From Streptomyces sp. JHA26 (lineage in GTDB: Bacteria > Actinomycetota > Actinomycetes > Streptomycetales > Streptomycetaceae), in assembly GCF_002005565.1 (NCBI RefSeq), contig NZ_BDJC01000024.1, positions 35,309 through 99,308 on the forward strand: a stretch of 64,000 nucleotides of DNA, read 5' to 3'. Below the pieces are notes generated by a model. It was given only the letters and a program-made list of their open reading frames with translations, was not told where the DNA came from and did not search any database. The translations under genes and the position numbers were made by a program. How positions within the stretch are numbered: position 1 is the first letter of the stretch; the number at the start of each line of letters is the position of its first letter. Below are positions 39,723 to 48,954 of this stretch, one piece after another.

Positions 39723-41041
39723 GCACTTCCCACGCCTCCCCCAGGGAGACGACCGAAGGCACCGTCTACACGGTCACCGGCGGCGACTGGGACGAGGTCG
39801 TCCAGACCGCGGCCCGCGCCGACGACGAGCGCATCGTCGTCAACATGGGCCCGCAGCACCCGTCGACCCACGGCGTGCTCCGCCTGATCCTGGAGATCGA
39901 CGGCGAGACGGTCACCGAGGCCCGCTGCGGCATCGGCTACCTGCACACCGGCATCGAGAAGAACCTCGAGTACCGGACCTGGACGCAGGGCACCACGTTC
40001 GTGACGCGCATGGACTACCTGACGCCGTTCTTCAACGAGACGGCGTACTGCCTGGGCGTCGAGAAGCTCCTCGGCATCGAGGACCAGATCCCCGACCGCG
40101 CCTCGGTCATCCGGGTGCTGCTGATGGAGCTGAACCGGCTCTCCTCGCACCTGGTGTGCATCGCCACCGGAGGCATGGAGCTCGGCGCCACCACGATCAT
40201 GATCTACGGCTTCCGCGATCGTGAACTGATTCTCGACATCTACGAGCTGATCACCGGCCTGCGGATGAACCACGCGTACATCCGCCCCGGCGGACTCGCC
40301 CAGGACCTGCCGCCGGGCGCGGTGGACCAGATCCGCGAGTTCGTGAAGAAGATGAAGAAGAACCTCCCGGAGTACGACAAGCTCGCCACCGGGAACCCCA
40401 TCTTCAAGGCCCGCATGCAGGACGTCGGCTACCTCGACCTGGCCGGCTGCATGGCCCTCGGCGCCACCGGCCCGGTCCTGCGCTCCACCGGCCTGCCCCA
40501 CGACCTGCGCAAGGCGCAGCCGTACTGCGGCTACGAGACGTACGACTTCGACATCCCGACCGCCGACACCTGCGACTCCTACGGCCGCTTCCTGATCCGG
40601 CTGGAGGAGATGCGCCAGTCGCTGCGGATCGTCGAGCAGTGCCTGGACCGGCTGGAGCCCGGACCGATCATGGTCGCCGACAAGAAGATCGCCTGGCCCG
40701 CCCAGCTCGCGCTCGGACCGGACGGACTCGGCAACTCCCTCGACCACATCAAGAAGATCATGGGCACCTCCATGGAGGCCCTGATCCACCACTTCAAGCT
40801 GGTCACCGAGGGCTTCCGCGTCCCCCCGGGACAGGCGTACGCGGCGGTCGAGTCGCCCAAGGGCGAGCTCGGGGTGCACGTCGTGTCCGACGGCGGCACC
40901 CGTCCCTACCGGGTCCACTTCCGGGACCCGTCCTTCACCAACCTTCAGGCCATGGCGGCGATGTGCGAGGGCGGCCAGGTCGCCGACGTCATCGTCGCGG
41001 TGGCCTCCATCGACCCCGTGATGGGAGGCGTCGACCGGTGA
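39719..41041 (+). CDS. nuoD: NADH-quinone oxidoreductase subunit D
   Basis: A 440-residue 49-kDa-type subunit that forms the quinone-binding pocket with NuoB and NuoH. The hydrogenase-like start MGPQHPSTHGVLRL and the quinone-site segment GYLHTGIEKNLEYR are present, and the C-terminus ends in the usual FTNLQAMAAMCEG and DPVMGGVDR. The N-terminal 35 residues are variable. The GTG start overlaps nuoC, and the stop overlaps the nuoE GTG. Confidence 0.98.
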   Translation: MSTSHASPRETTEGTVYTVTGGDWDEVVQTAARADDERIVVNMGPQHPSTHGVLRLILEIDGETVTEARCGIGYLHTGIEKNLEYRTWTQGTTFVTRMDYLTPFFNETAYCLGVEKLLGIEDQIPDRASVIRVLLMELNRLSSHLVCIATGGMELGATTIMIYGFRDRELILDIYELITGLRMNHAYIRPGGLAQDLPPGAVDQIREFVKKMKKNLPEYDKLATGNPIFKARMQDVGYLDLAGCMALGATGPVLRSTGLPHDLRKAQPYCGYETYDFDIPTADTCDSYGRFLIRLEEMRQSLRIVEQCLDRLEPGPIMVADKKIAWPAQLALGPDGLGNSLDHIKKIMGTSMEALIHHFKLVTEGFRVPPGQAYAAVESPKGELGVHVVSDGGTRPYRVHFRDPSFTNLQAMAAMCEGGQVADVIVAVASIDPVMGGVDR

Positions 41042-41910
41042 CCACCTCTTCTTCGGATCGGGGCGTCGGCCTGGGCATGCCGGAACTGCCCGCGCCCGCG
41101 TACCCGGACGACGTCCGGGCCCGGCTGGAGGCCGACGCGCGCGAGGTCGTCGCCCGCTACCCGGACTCCCGGTCCGCCCTCCTGCCGCTGCTGCACCTCG
41201 TGCAGTCGGAGGAAGGGCACGTCACCCGCACCGGCATGCAGTTCTGCGCGGACGTACTGGGCCTGACCACGGCCGAGGTCACCGCGGTCGCGACCTTCTA
41301 CACCATGTACCGGCGCAGGCCGAGCGGCGACTACCAGGTCGGCGTCTGCACCAACACGCTGTGCGCGGTCATGGGCGGCGACGCGATCTTCGAGTCTCTC
41401 CAGGAGCACCTGGGCGTCGGCAACGGCGGGACGACCGACGACGGCAAGGTCACGCTGGAGCACATCGAGTGCAACGCGGCCTGCGACTTCGCCCCGGTCG
41501 TCATGGTCAACTGGGAGTTCTTCGACAACCAGACCCCCGAGAGCGCCCGCGGCCTCGTCGACGACCTGCGCGCGGGACGGCCGGTGACGCCCACGCGCGG
41601 CGCGCCGCTGTGCACCTTCAAGGAGACCGCCCGGATCCTGGCGGGCTTCCCCGACGAGCGGGACGGCGCCGTCGCGGCCGGCGGCAGCGCGGGCCCCGCC
41701 TCCCTGGCCGGGCTGAAGCTGGCGAAGGGCGAGGCGTCCGCCGCGCGCGTGGTGCACCCGCGGGACGGCGGACCGCACGACGCGCCGCAGGACCGGGCCG
41801 TGCACGACCCGTCGCCGACGCAGCACCTCAGCTCGCACGACGCGCCGCAGGAGACATCGGCCTCCGACCCTTCCCACCCGGCAGGGCCCACCGCCGAGGA
41901 GGGGGAGTGA
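41038..41910 (+). CDS. nuoE: NADH-quinone oxidoreductase subunit E with extended C-terminal tail
   Basis: A 290-residue 24-kDa-type subunit. The thioredoxin-like 2Fe-2S domain is complete. The first cysteine pair is in CTNTLC and the second in CNAAC, together ligating cluster N1a. The N-terminal helical region contains LLPLLHLVQSEEGHVT. The remaining roughly 70 residues are unusual: Ala/Gly linker, then a polar His/Asp/Pro-rich tail in which HDAPQ occurs twice. This tail is absent from E. coli NuoE and is probably disordered. The stop overlaps the nuoF ATG by one base. Confidence 0.96.
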   Translation: MTTSSSDRGVGLGMPELPAPAYPDDVRARLEADAREVVARYPDSRSALLPLLHLVQSEEGHVTRTGMQFCADVLGLTTAEVTAVATFYTMYRRRPSGDYQVGVCTNTLCAVMGGDAIFESLQEHLGVGNGGTTDDGKVTLEHIECNAACDFAPVVMVNWEFFDNQTPESARGLVDDLRAGRPVTPTRGAPLCTFKETARILAGFPDERDGAVAAGGSAGPASLAGLKLAKGEASAARVVHPRDGGPHDAPQDRAVHDPSPTQHLSSHDAPQETSASDPSHPAGPTAEEGE

Positions 41911-43259
41911 TGACCTTGGCAGCCGAGATCAAGGACCACAGCCCGGAGAAGCTGCTCGCACCCGTGCTGTCGGCCTTCTGGGACGAGGACGAGTCCTGGA
42001 CGCTGGACGTCTACCGCAGGCACGAGGGGTACGAGGGGCTCCGCAAGGCGCTGGCGATGTCGCCGGACGACCTGATCGCGTACGTCAAGGACTCCGGTCT
42101 GCGCGGCCGCGGCGGCGCCGGCTTCCCGACCGGGATGAAGTGGCAGTTCATCCCCCAGGGGGACGGCAAGCCCCACTACCTCGTCGTCAACGCCGACGAG
42201 TCGGAGCCGGGGACCTGCAAGGACATCCCGCTCCTCTTCGCGAACCCGCACAGCCTCATCGAGGGCATCGTGATCGCGTGCTACGCCATCAGGTCGTCGC
42301 ACGCCTTCATCTACCTGCGCGGGGAGGTCGTCCCCGTGCTGCGCAGGCTGCACGCGGCCGTCCGCGAGGCCTACGCGGCCGGCTTCCTCGGCGAGAACAT
42401 CCTGGGCAGCGGACTCGACCTCGAACTCACCGTGCACGCGGGCGCGGGCGCGTACATCTGCGGTGAGGAGACCGCACTGCTCGACTCCCTCGAAGGCCGC
42501 CGGGGCCAGCCGCGGCTCCGTCCCCCCTTCCCCGCCGTCGCGGGCCTCTACGCGTGCCCCACCGTGGTGAACAACGTCGAGTCCATCGCGTCGGTTCCCG
42601 CGATCCTGAACAAGGGCAAGGAGTGGTTCAGGTCGATGGGCAGCGAGAAGTCCCCGGGCTTCACGCTCTACTCGCTCAGCGGCCACGTCGCCACCCCCGG
42701 CCAGTACGAGGCCCCGCTCGGCATCACCCTGCGCCAGCTCCTCGACATGAGCGGCGGCATGCGCCCCGGGCACCGGCTGAAGTTCTGGACGCCGGGCGGC
42801 TCCTCGACGCCGATGTTCACCGACGAGCACCTCGACGTCCCCCTCGACTACGAAGGAGTGGGCGCCGCCGGTTCCATGCTCGGCACCAAGGCGCTCCAGT
42901 GCTTCGACGAGACGACCTGCGTGGTGCGCGCCGTCACCCGCTGGACCGAGTTCTACGCCCACGAGTCCTGCGGCAAGTGCACGCCCTGCCGCGAGGGCAC
43001 GTACTGGCTCGTGCAGCTGCTGCGCGACATCGAGGCCGGCAAGGGCTCGATGAGCGACCTCGACAAGCTGAACGACATCGCCGACAACATCAACGGCAAG
43101 TCCTTCTGCGCCCTGGGCGACGGCGCGGCCTCGCCGATCTTCTCCTCGCTGAAGTACTTCCGCGAGGAGTACGAGCAGCACATCACGGGCCGGGGCTGCC
43201 CCTTCGACCCGGCCAGGTCGACGGCCTGGGCCGACCACCGTACGGAGGTGAACGCATGA
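41910..43259 (+). CDS. nuoF: NADH-quinone oxidoreductase subunit F
   Basis: A 449-residue 51-kDa-type subunit that oxidises NADH. The NADH/FMN-binding segments GRGGAGFPTGMKW and GAGAYICGEETALL are complete. The N3 4Fe-4S cluster motif is ESCGKCTPCREG, with the fourth cysteine further on in KSFCALGDGA. It passes electrons from FMN into the cluster chain of NuoE and NuoG. ATG 41910 shares one base with the nuoE stop, and its own stop overlaps nuoG by four bases. Confidence 0.98.
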   Translation: MTLAAEIKDHSPEKLLAPVLSAFWDEDESWTLDVYRRHEGYEGLRKALAMSPDDLIAYVKDSGLRGRGGAGFPTGMKWQFIPQGDGKPHYLVVNADESEPGTCKDIPLLFANPHSLIEGIVIACYAIRSSHAFIYLRGEVVPVLRRLHAAVREAYAAGFLGENILGSGLDLELTVHAGAGAYICGEETALLDSLEGRRGQPRLRPPFPAVAGLYACPTVVNNVESIASVPAILNKGKEWFRSMGSEKSPGFTLYSLSGHVATPGQYEAPLGITLRQLLDMSGGMRPGHRLKFWTPGGSSTPMFTDEHLDVPLDYEGVGAAGSMLGTKALQCFDETTCVVRAVTRWTEFYAHESCGKCTPCREGTYWLVQLLRDIEAGKGSMSDLDKLNDIADNINGKSFCALGDGAASPIFSSLKYFREEYEQHITGRGCPFDPARSTAWADHRTEVNA

Positions 43260-45787
43260 CCGTGACCACGAGCGCTCCCTCCGGCGGGGGAGAGCCGGCC
43301 CTCCCCCCGGAGGACCTCGTCACGCTCACGATCGACGGCATCGAGATCAGCGTGCCCAAGGGCACCCTGGTCATCCGGGCCGCCGAGCAGCTCGGCATCG
43401 AGATCCCCCGGTTCTGCGACCACCCCCTCCTCGACCCGGCCGGCGCCTGCCGCCAGTGCATCGTCGAGGTCGAGGGCCAGCGCAAGCCCATGGCGTCCTG
43501 CACCATCACCTGCACCGACGGCATGGTGGTCAAGACCCAGCTCACCTCCCCGGTCGCCGAGAAGGCCCAGTACGGGGTGATGGAGCTGCTGCTCATCAAC
43601 CACCCGCTGGACTGCCCCGTCTGCGACAAGGGCGGCGAGTGCCCGCTGCAGAACCAGGCCATGTCGCACGGCCGGGCCGAGTCCCGCTTCGAGGGGAAGA
43701 AGCGGACCTACGAGAAGCCCGTGCCGATCTCCACGCAGGTGCTGCTCGACCGCGAGCGGTGCGTGCTGTGCGCCCGCTGCACCCGGTTCTCCAACCAGGT
43801 CGCCGGCGACCCGATGATCGAGCTGATCGAGCGGGGCGCGCTCCAGCAGGTCGGCACCGGCGAGGGCGACCCCTTCGAGTCGTACTTCTCCGGCAACACC
43901 ATCCAGATCTGCCCGGTCGGCGCGCTCACCTCGGCGGCGTACCGGTTCCGCTCCCGGCCGTTCGACCTGATCTCCTCGCCGTCCGTGTGCGAGCACTGCT
44001 CCGGCGGCTGCGCGACCCGCACCGACCATCGGCGCGGCAAGGTCATGCGGCGCCTCGCGGCCAACGACCCCGAGGTCAACGAGGAGTGGATCTGCGACAA
44101 GGGGCGCTTCGCCTTCCGGTACGCGCAGCAGCGGGACCGGCTGACGACCCCCCTGGTGCGCAACGCCGAGGGCGAGCTGGAACCGGCCTCCTGGCCGGAG
44201 GCCCTGCAGATCGCCGCGCAGGGACTGCTCGCCTCGCGCGGACGGACCGGCGTCCTGACCGGCGGACGGCTCACCGTCGAGGACGCCTACGCGTACAGCA
44301 AGTTCGCGCGCGTGGCGCTCGACACCAACGACATCGACTTCCGCGCGCGCGTGCACAGCGCCGAGGAGGCCGACTTCCTCGCCGCCTGGGTGGCCGGCCG
44401 CGGCCGTGACCTTGGGGGCACCTCCCAGACGGAGTCTGAGGGAGGCACGGGCGTCACGTACGCCGCGCTGGAGAAGGCGCCGGCCGTGCTGCTGGTCGGG
44501 TTCGAGGCCGAGGAGGAGGCGCCCGGCGTCTTCCTGCGGCTGCGCAAGGCCTGGCGCAAGCACGGGCTGAAGGTGTTCTCGCTGGCCACCCACGCCACAC
44601 GGGGCCTGGAGAAGGCCGGCGGCACGCTGCTGCCCGCCGCTCCCGGCACCGAGACCGAGTGGCTGGACGCGCTCGCGAGCGGCGTCGGCCTGGAGGACGA
44701 CGGTGCCCGGGCCGCCGAGGCCCTGCGCGCCGAGGGCGCCGTGATCGTCGTCGGCGAGCGGCTGGCGTCCGTGGCCGGCGGGCTCACCTCCGCCGTGCGG
44801 ACCGCCGCCGCGACCGGCGCCCGGCTGGCGTGGATCCCGCGCCGGGCCGGGGAGCGCGGCGCGATCGAGGCGGGGGCGCTGCCGTCGCTGCTGCCGGGCG
44901 GGCGCCCCGCGACCGACCCGCGCGCGCGTGAGGAGGTCGCCGCGGTCTGGGGCCTGGCCGACCTCCCGCACCGCTACGGCCGCGACACCGGCGCGATCGT
45001 CGAGGCCGCCGCGCGCGGTGAGCTCCAGGCGCTGCTGGTGGCGGGCGTGGAGGTCGCCGACCTGCCCGACCCCACGCGCGCGCGTGCGGCACTCGCCGAG
45101 GCCGGCTTCGTGGTGTCGCTGGAGCTGCGGCCCAGCGAGGTCACCGACCACGCCGACGTGGTCCTGCCCGTCGCGGCGGTCGCCGAGAAGGCCGGGACCT
45201 TCCTCAACTGGGAGGGCAGGGTGCGCTTCTTCGAGGCCGCGCTCAAGCCCGACCAGATGACCCGCCGCCTCGCGCCCACCGACGCGCGCGTGCTCCAGAT
45301 GCTCGCCGACGCCATGGACGTCCACCTGGGCCTGCCGGACCTGCGCACCACGCGTGCGGAGATCGACCGGCTCGGCACCTGGGACGGGCCGCGGGCCGGT
45401 GAACCGCTGCACACCGCGGGCGCCCTGCCCCGGCCGGCCGCCGGGGAGGCCGTGCTCGCCGGACACCGGCTGCTGCTCGACCAGGGCCTCCTCCAGCAGG
45501 GCGACGAGGCGCTGGCCGGCACCCGGCACGCCGCACGCGCGCGCGTGTCGGCCGCCACGGCCGCCGAGGCCGGCGTCAAGGACGGCGACGTCCTGGCCGT
45601 GACCGGCCCCGCCGGAGCCGTCGAACTCCCGCTGGAGATCACCGAGATGCCCGACCGGGTGGTCTGGCTCCCGCTGAACTCGGCCGGCCGCGGCGTCGCC
45701 TCCGACGCCGGGGTGCTGCCCGGAACCCTCGTCCGCATCGGCCCGGCCACGCTCGCGGGCGAGGCCCCCAAGGAGGTGGAGGCATGA
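43256..45787 (+). CDS. nuoG: NADH-quinone oxidoreductase subunit G
   Basis: An 843-residue 75-kDa-type subunit. The N-terminal ferredoxin-like domain has the 2Fe-2S ligands (RFCDHPLLDPAGACRQCIVEV), and the His-Cys cluster region is in HPLDCPVCDKGGECPLQ. The next 4Fe-4S cluster is in CVLCARCTRFSNQ. A C-x2-C-x3-C set is in CEHCSGGCATRT. The large C-terminal part is a molybdopterin-oxidoreductase-like domain without catalytic function in complex I. It carries electrons between NuoE/F and NuoI. It overlaps nuoF and nuoH by four bases each. Confidence 0.97.
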   Translation: MTVTTSAPSGGGEPALPPEDLVTLTIDGIEISVPKGTLVIRAAEQLGIEIPRFCDHPLLDPAGACRQCIVEVEGQRKPMASCTITCTDGMVVKTQLTSPVAEKAQYGVMELLLINHPLDCPVCDKGGECPLQNQAMSHGRAESRFEGKKRTYEKPVPISTQVLLDRERCVLCARCTRFSNQVAGDPMIELIERGALQQVGTGEGDPFESYFSGNTIQICPVGALTSAAYRFRSRPFDLISSPSVCEHCSGGCATRTDHRRGKVMRRLAANDPEVNEEWICDKGRFAFRYAQQRDRLTTPLVRNAEGELEPASWPEALQIAAQGLLASRGRTGVLTGGRLTVEDAYAYSKFARVALDTNDIDFRARVHSAEEADFLAAWVAGRGRDLGGTSQTESEGGTGVTYAALEKAPAVLLVGFEAEEEAPGVFLRLRKAWRKHGLKVFSLATHATRGLEKAGGTLLPAAPGTETEWLDALASGVGLEDDGARAAEALRAEGAVIVVGERLASVAGGLTSAVRTAAATGARLAWIPRRAGERGAIEAGALPSLLPGGRPATDPRAREEVAAVWGLADLPHRYGRDTGAIVEAAARGELQALLVAGVEVADLPDPTRARAALAEAGFVVSLELRPSEVTDHADVVLPVAAVAEKAGTFLNWEGRVRFFEAALKPDQMTRRLAPTDARVLQMLADAMDVHLGLPDLRTTRAEIDRLGTWDGPRAGEPLHTAGALPRPAAGEAVLAGHRLLLDQGLLQQGDEALAGTRHAARARVSAATAAEAGVKDGDVLAVTGPAGAVELPLEITEMPDRVVWLPLNSAGRGVASDAGVLPGTLVRIGPATLAGEAPKEVEA

Positions 45788-47160
45788 GCCCGTACCTCGC
45801 CGCTGAAGACCTCTCGATGTTCGGCACCGACCCCTGGTGGCTGGTGGTGATCAAGGCGGTCTTCTGCTTCGCCTTCCTGATGGTGACCGTGCTGTTCTCC
45901 ATCGTGTGGGAGCGCAAGGTCGTCGCCTGGATGCAGCTGCGCATCGGCCCCAACCGGCACGGCCCCTGGGGCATGCTCCAGTCGCTCGCCGACGGCATCA
46001 AGCTGATGCTCAAGGAAGACGTCGTCGTCAAGCGCGCCGACAAGGCGGTGTACGTCCTGGCGCCGATCGTCGCGGCCGTCCCGGCCTTCATGGCGATCGC
46101 GGTGATCCCCTTCGGACCCGCCGGCAACGAGGTGTCGGTCTTCGGCCACCGCACCGCCATGCAGCTCACCGACCTGCCGATCGCGATGCTGTTCATCCTC
46201 GCGGTCGCCTCGGTCGGCATCTACGGCATCGTGCTCGCCGGATGGAGCTCCGGATCGACGTACCCGCTCCTCGGCGGCCTGCGGTCCTGCGCGCAGATGA
46301 TCTCCTACGAGATCGCGATGGGCGCCGCGTTCGCCTCGGTGTTCCTCTACTCCGGCTCCATGTCGACCTCGGAGATCGTCGCCCAGCAGACCGACCGCTG
46401 GTACATCGTGCTGCTGCCGGTCTCCTTCATCCTCTACATCGTCACGATGGTCGGCGAGACCAACCGCGCCCCCTTCGACATGCCGGAGTCCGAGGGCGAC
46501 CTGGTGGGCGGCTTCAACACCGAGTACTCGTCGATCAAGTTCGCGATGTTCATGCTCGCCGAGTACGTGAACATGGTGACGGTCTCGGCGGTCGCCACCA
46601 CGCTCTTCCTCGGCGGCTGGCGGGCCCCCTGGCCGATCAGCACCTTCTGGGAGGGCGCCAACCACGGCTGGTGGCCGCTGCTCTGGTTCGTCATCAAGGT
46701 CCAGCTGCTGCTGTTCTTCTTCATCTGGCTGCGCGGCACGCTCCCGCGCGTGCGGTACGACCAGCTGATGAAGCTCGGCTGGAAGGTCCTCATCCCGGTC
46801 TCCCTGGTCTGGCTGATGCTCGTCGCGAGCGTGCGGGCCATGCGGAACGAGAACTACGGCTTCACCGACATCGCGCTCTACGTCGGCGGCGGCGTCCTGG
46901 CCCTGCTGCTGGTGTCCTTCGTCGCCGACATCTACCGGGACAAGAGCAGGGGTGCCGAGGCGCCCGTCGAGGAACCGGCCGCCTTCGACCCGATGGCCGG
47001 CGGGTTCCCCGTGCCGCCGATGCCCGGACAGGAGCTTCCGCCGGTGCCCAGGCGCCGCCCGCGCCGGGACCGGGAGCTGATTGTCAGTGGCGGACCGGAT
47101 ACTCACAGTGATGGACCCCTGGGTGGATCTACGGATGGAAAGGAGGCGTCCGATGGCTGA
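45784..47160 (+). CDS. nuoH: NADH-quinone oxidoreductase subunit H
   Basis: A 458-residue membrane subunit of ND1 type with eight to nine helices. The conserved quinone-pathway segments ERKVVAWMQLRIGPNRHGPWG and the charged loop ETNRAPFDMPESEGDLVGGF are present. The C-terminal 60 residues form a polar Pro/Arg-rich cytosolic extension beyond the E. coli protein. It connects the peripheral arm to the proton-pumping arm. The gene overlaps nuoG by four bases and its last codons cover the nuoI ribosome-binding site. Confidence 0.97.
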   Translation: MSPYLAAEDLSMFGTDPWWLVVIKAVFCFAFLMVTVLFSIVWERKVVAWMQLRIGPNRHGPWGMLQSLADGIKLMLKEDVVVKRADKAVYVLAPIVAAVPAFMAIAVIPFGPAGNEVSVFGHRTAMQLTDLPIAMLFILAVASVGIYGIVLAGWSSGSTYPLLGGLRSCAQMISYEIAMGAAFASVFLYSGSMSTSEIVAQQTDRWYIVLLPVSFILYIVTMVGETNRAPFDMPESEGDLVGGFNTEYSSIKFAMFMLAEYVNMVTVSAVATTLFLGGWRAPWPISTFWEGANHGWWPLLWFVIKVQLLLFFFIWLRGTLPRVRYDQLMKLGWKVLIPVSLVWLMLVASVRAMRNENYGFTDIALYVGGGVLALLLVSFVADIYRDKSRGAEAPVEEPAAFDPMAGGFPVPPMPGQELPPVPRRRPRRDRELIVSGGPDTHSDGPLGGSTDGKEASDG

Positions 47161-47794
47161 GGAACCCAAGGAGACCGACCCCGGTTTCCTGAACCCCGTG
47201 GCCGGCTTCGGCGTGACCTTCAAGGCCATGTTCAAGAAGCGGCTCACCGAGCAGTACCCGGAGCAGAAGAAGACCACCGCTCCGCGCTTCCACGGACGGC
47301 ACCAGCTCAACCGCCATCCGGACGGCCTGGAGAAGTGCGTCGGCTGCGAGCTGTGCGCCTGGGCGTGCCCCGCCGACGCGATCTACGTGGAGGGCGCGGA
47401 CAACACGGACGAGGAGCGCTACTCGCCGGGCGAGCGGTACGGCCGCGTCTACCAGATCAACTACGCCCGCTGCATCCTGTGCGGCCTGTGCATCGAGGCC
47501 TGCCCCACGCGCGCGCTGACGATGACCAACGAGTTCGAGCTGGCCGACTCCAGCCGCGCCAACCTCATCTTCACCAAGGAGCAGCTGCTCGCCGGCCTGG
47601 AGGAGGGCATGGTCGACACGCCCCACGCCATCTACCCGGGCACGGACGAACAGGACTACTACCGGGGCCTGGTCACCGAGGCCGCACCCGGCACGGTCCG
47701 GCAGGTCGCCCACTCCAAGGGGGAGGTCGTCCAGGAGGGCGACTCGACCTTCGGCGGGACCGAGCCGGCCTCGGAGGAGGTGATCCGCCGATGA
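47153..47794 (+). CDS. nuoI: NADH-quinone oxidoreductase subunit I
   Basis: A 213-residue subunit with two 4Fe-4S clusters (N6a, N6b), given by CVGCELCAWACP and CILCGLCIEACP. These are the last relays before NuoB. The sequence RFHGRHQLNRHPDGLEKC before the first motif is typical. The start at ATG 47153 is well supported by AAAGGAGG eight bases upstream, so the upstream in-frame codons inside nuoH are not used. The C-terminal 40 residues are acidic and variable. It overlaps nuoJ by four bases. Confidence 0.97.
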   Translation: MAEEPKETDPGFLNPVAGFGVTFKAMFKKRLTEQYPEQKKTTAPRFHGRHQLNRHPDGLEKCVGCELCAWACPADAIYVEGADNTDEERYSPGERYGRVYQINYARCILCGLCIEACPTRALTMTNEFELADSSRANLIFTKEQLLAGLEEGMVDTPHAIYPGTDEQDYYRGLVTEAAPGTVRQVAHSKGEVVQEGDSTFGGTEPASEEVIRR

Positions 47795-48648
47795 GCGCGC
47801 AGCTCGCCGCCGCGGCGACCCTCTCCGCCGGCACCTCCACCGGAGAGGCCGTCCAGTTCTGGATCCTCGGCACGGTCGCGGTGATCGGCGCCCTGTGCAC
47901 CGTCTTCATGAAGAAGGCCGTGCACAGCGCGCTCTGCCTCGCCGGGACCATGATCGTGCTGGCGGTGTTCTACCTCGCCAACGGCGCCTACTTCCTCGGC
48001 ATCGTGCAGATCGTCGTCTACACCGGCGCGGTCATGATGCTGTTCCTGTTCGTGGTGATGCTCGTCGGCGTCACCGCGGCGGACTCCCTGAAGGAGACCA
48101 TCAAGGGCCAGCGCTGGCTGGCCCTGGCCAGCGGGCTCGGCTTCGGCATCCTGCTGATCGCCGGCATCGGCAACGCGTCCCTCGAGGAGTTCGACGGCCT
48201 CGGTCAGGCCAACGCGAACGGCAACGTGGAGGGCATCGCGTCCCTCGTCTTCACCAAGTACGTCTTCGCCTTCGAGATCACCGGCGCGCTGCTCATCACG
48301 GCCGCGGTCGGCGCCATGGTGCTCACCCACCGCGAGCGCACCGAGCGGGCCAGGACGCAGCGCGAACTGTCCGAGCAGCGCGTCCGCGACGGCAAGTACC
48401 TGCCGCCGCTGCCCGCGCCCGGCGTCTACGCCCGGCACAACGCGGTCGACATCGCGGGCCTGCTGCCCGACGGCACCCCGTCCGAGCTCACCGTCAGCAA
48501 GACGCTGCGCGAGCGGGGCCAGGTCCGCGACGTCTCGACGGAGGCGCTGAACGACCTCAAGGCCCTGGAGCAGCGCGCCGAGGAGCGTCTGGAGCGCAGG
48601 GCGGTCGCCCCGGCCACCTTCAAGCGGTCCGAGGAGGCGTCGAAGTGA
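47791..48648 (+). CDS. nuoJ: NADH-quinone oxidoreductase subunit J
   Basis: A 285-residue ND6-type membrane subunit. Five helices occupy the first 180 residues, with the family segment YFLGIVQIVVYTGAVMMLFLFVVMLVG read in helix 3 (about residues 68-95), the pi-bulge region of this subunit. The remaining about 100 residues are a charged cytosolic tail not found in E. coli NuoJ. It takes part in coupling quinone reduction to proton pumping. It overlaps nuoI and nuoK by four bases each. Confidence 0.96.
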   Translation: MSAQLAAAATLSAGTSTGEAVQFWILGTVAVIGALCTVFMKKAVHSALCLAGTMIVLAVFYLANGAYFLGIVQIVVYTGAVMMLFLFVVMLVGVTAADSLKETIKGQRWLALASGLGFGILLIAGIGNASLEEFDGLGQANANGNVEGIASLVFTKYVFAFEITGALLITAAVGAMVLTHRERTERARTQRELSEQRVRDGKYLPPLPAPGVYARHNAVDIAGLLPDGTPSELTVSKTLRERGQVRDVSTEALNDLKALEQRAEERLERRAVAPATFKRSEEASK

Positions 48649-48944
48649 ACCCCGTCAACTATCTCTACCTCGCAGCCCTGTTGTTCACGATCGGCGCCAC
48701 CGGTGTGCTGATCCGGCGCAACGCGATCGTGGTCTTCATGTGCGTCGAGCTGATGCTCAACGCCTGCAACCTCGCGTTCGTCGCCTTCTCCCGGATGCAC
48801 GGAAATCTGGACGGGCAGATCATCGCCTTCTTCACGATGGTCGTCGCCGCCGCGGAGGTCGTGGTCGGGCTCGCGATCATCGTGTCCCTGTTCCGTTCCC
48901 GCCACTCGGCCTCGGTCGACGACGCCAGCCTGATGAAGCTGTGA
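48645..48944 (+). CDS. nuoK: NADH-quinone oxidoreductase subunit K
   Basis: A 99-residue ND4L-type subunit with three helices. The two conserved glutamates of the proton path lie in FMCVELMLNACNLAFVAF and AAAEVVVGLAIIVSLFR. The length is normal for the family. The GTG start overlaps the nuoJ stop, and a gap of ten bases separates it from nuoL. Confidence 0.97.
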   Translation: MNPVNYLYLAALLFTIGATGVLIRRNAIVVFMCVELMLNACNLAFVAFSRMHGNLDGQIIAFFTMVVAAAEVVVGLAIIVSLFRSRHSASVDDASLMKL

Positions 48945-48954
48945 GGGGCTGACC

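Noticed and set aside
42953..45529. Long minus-strand frame opposite nuoG
   Set aside because: No recognisable domain. The plus strand has complete NuoG cluster motifs. It is a codon-position shadow.
47081..47152. Upstream in-frame extension of nuoI
   Set aside because: The extension lies within nuoH, is not conserved, and AAAGGAGG directly precedes ATG 47153.
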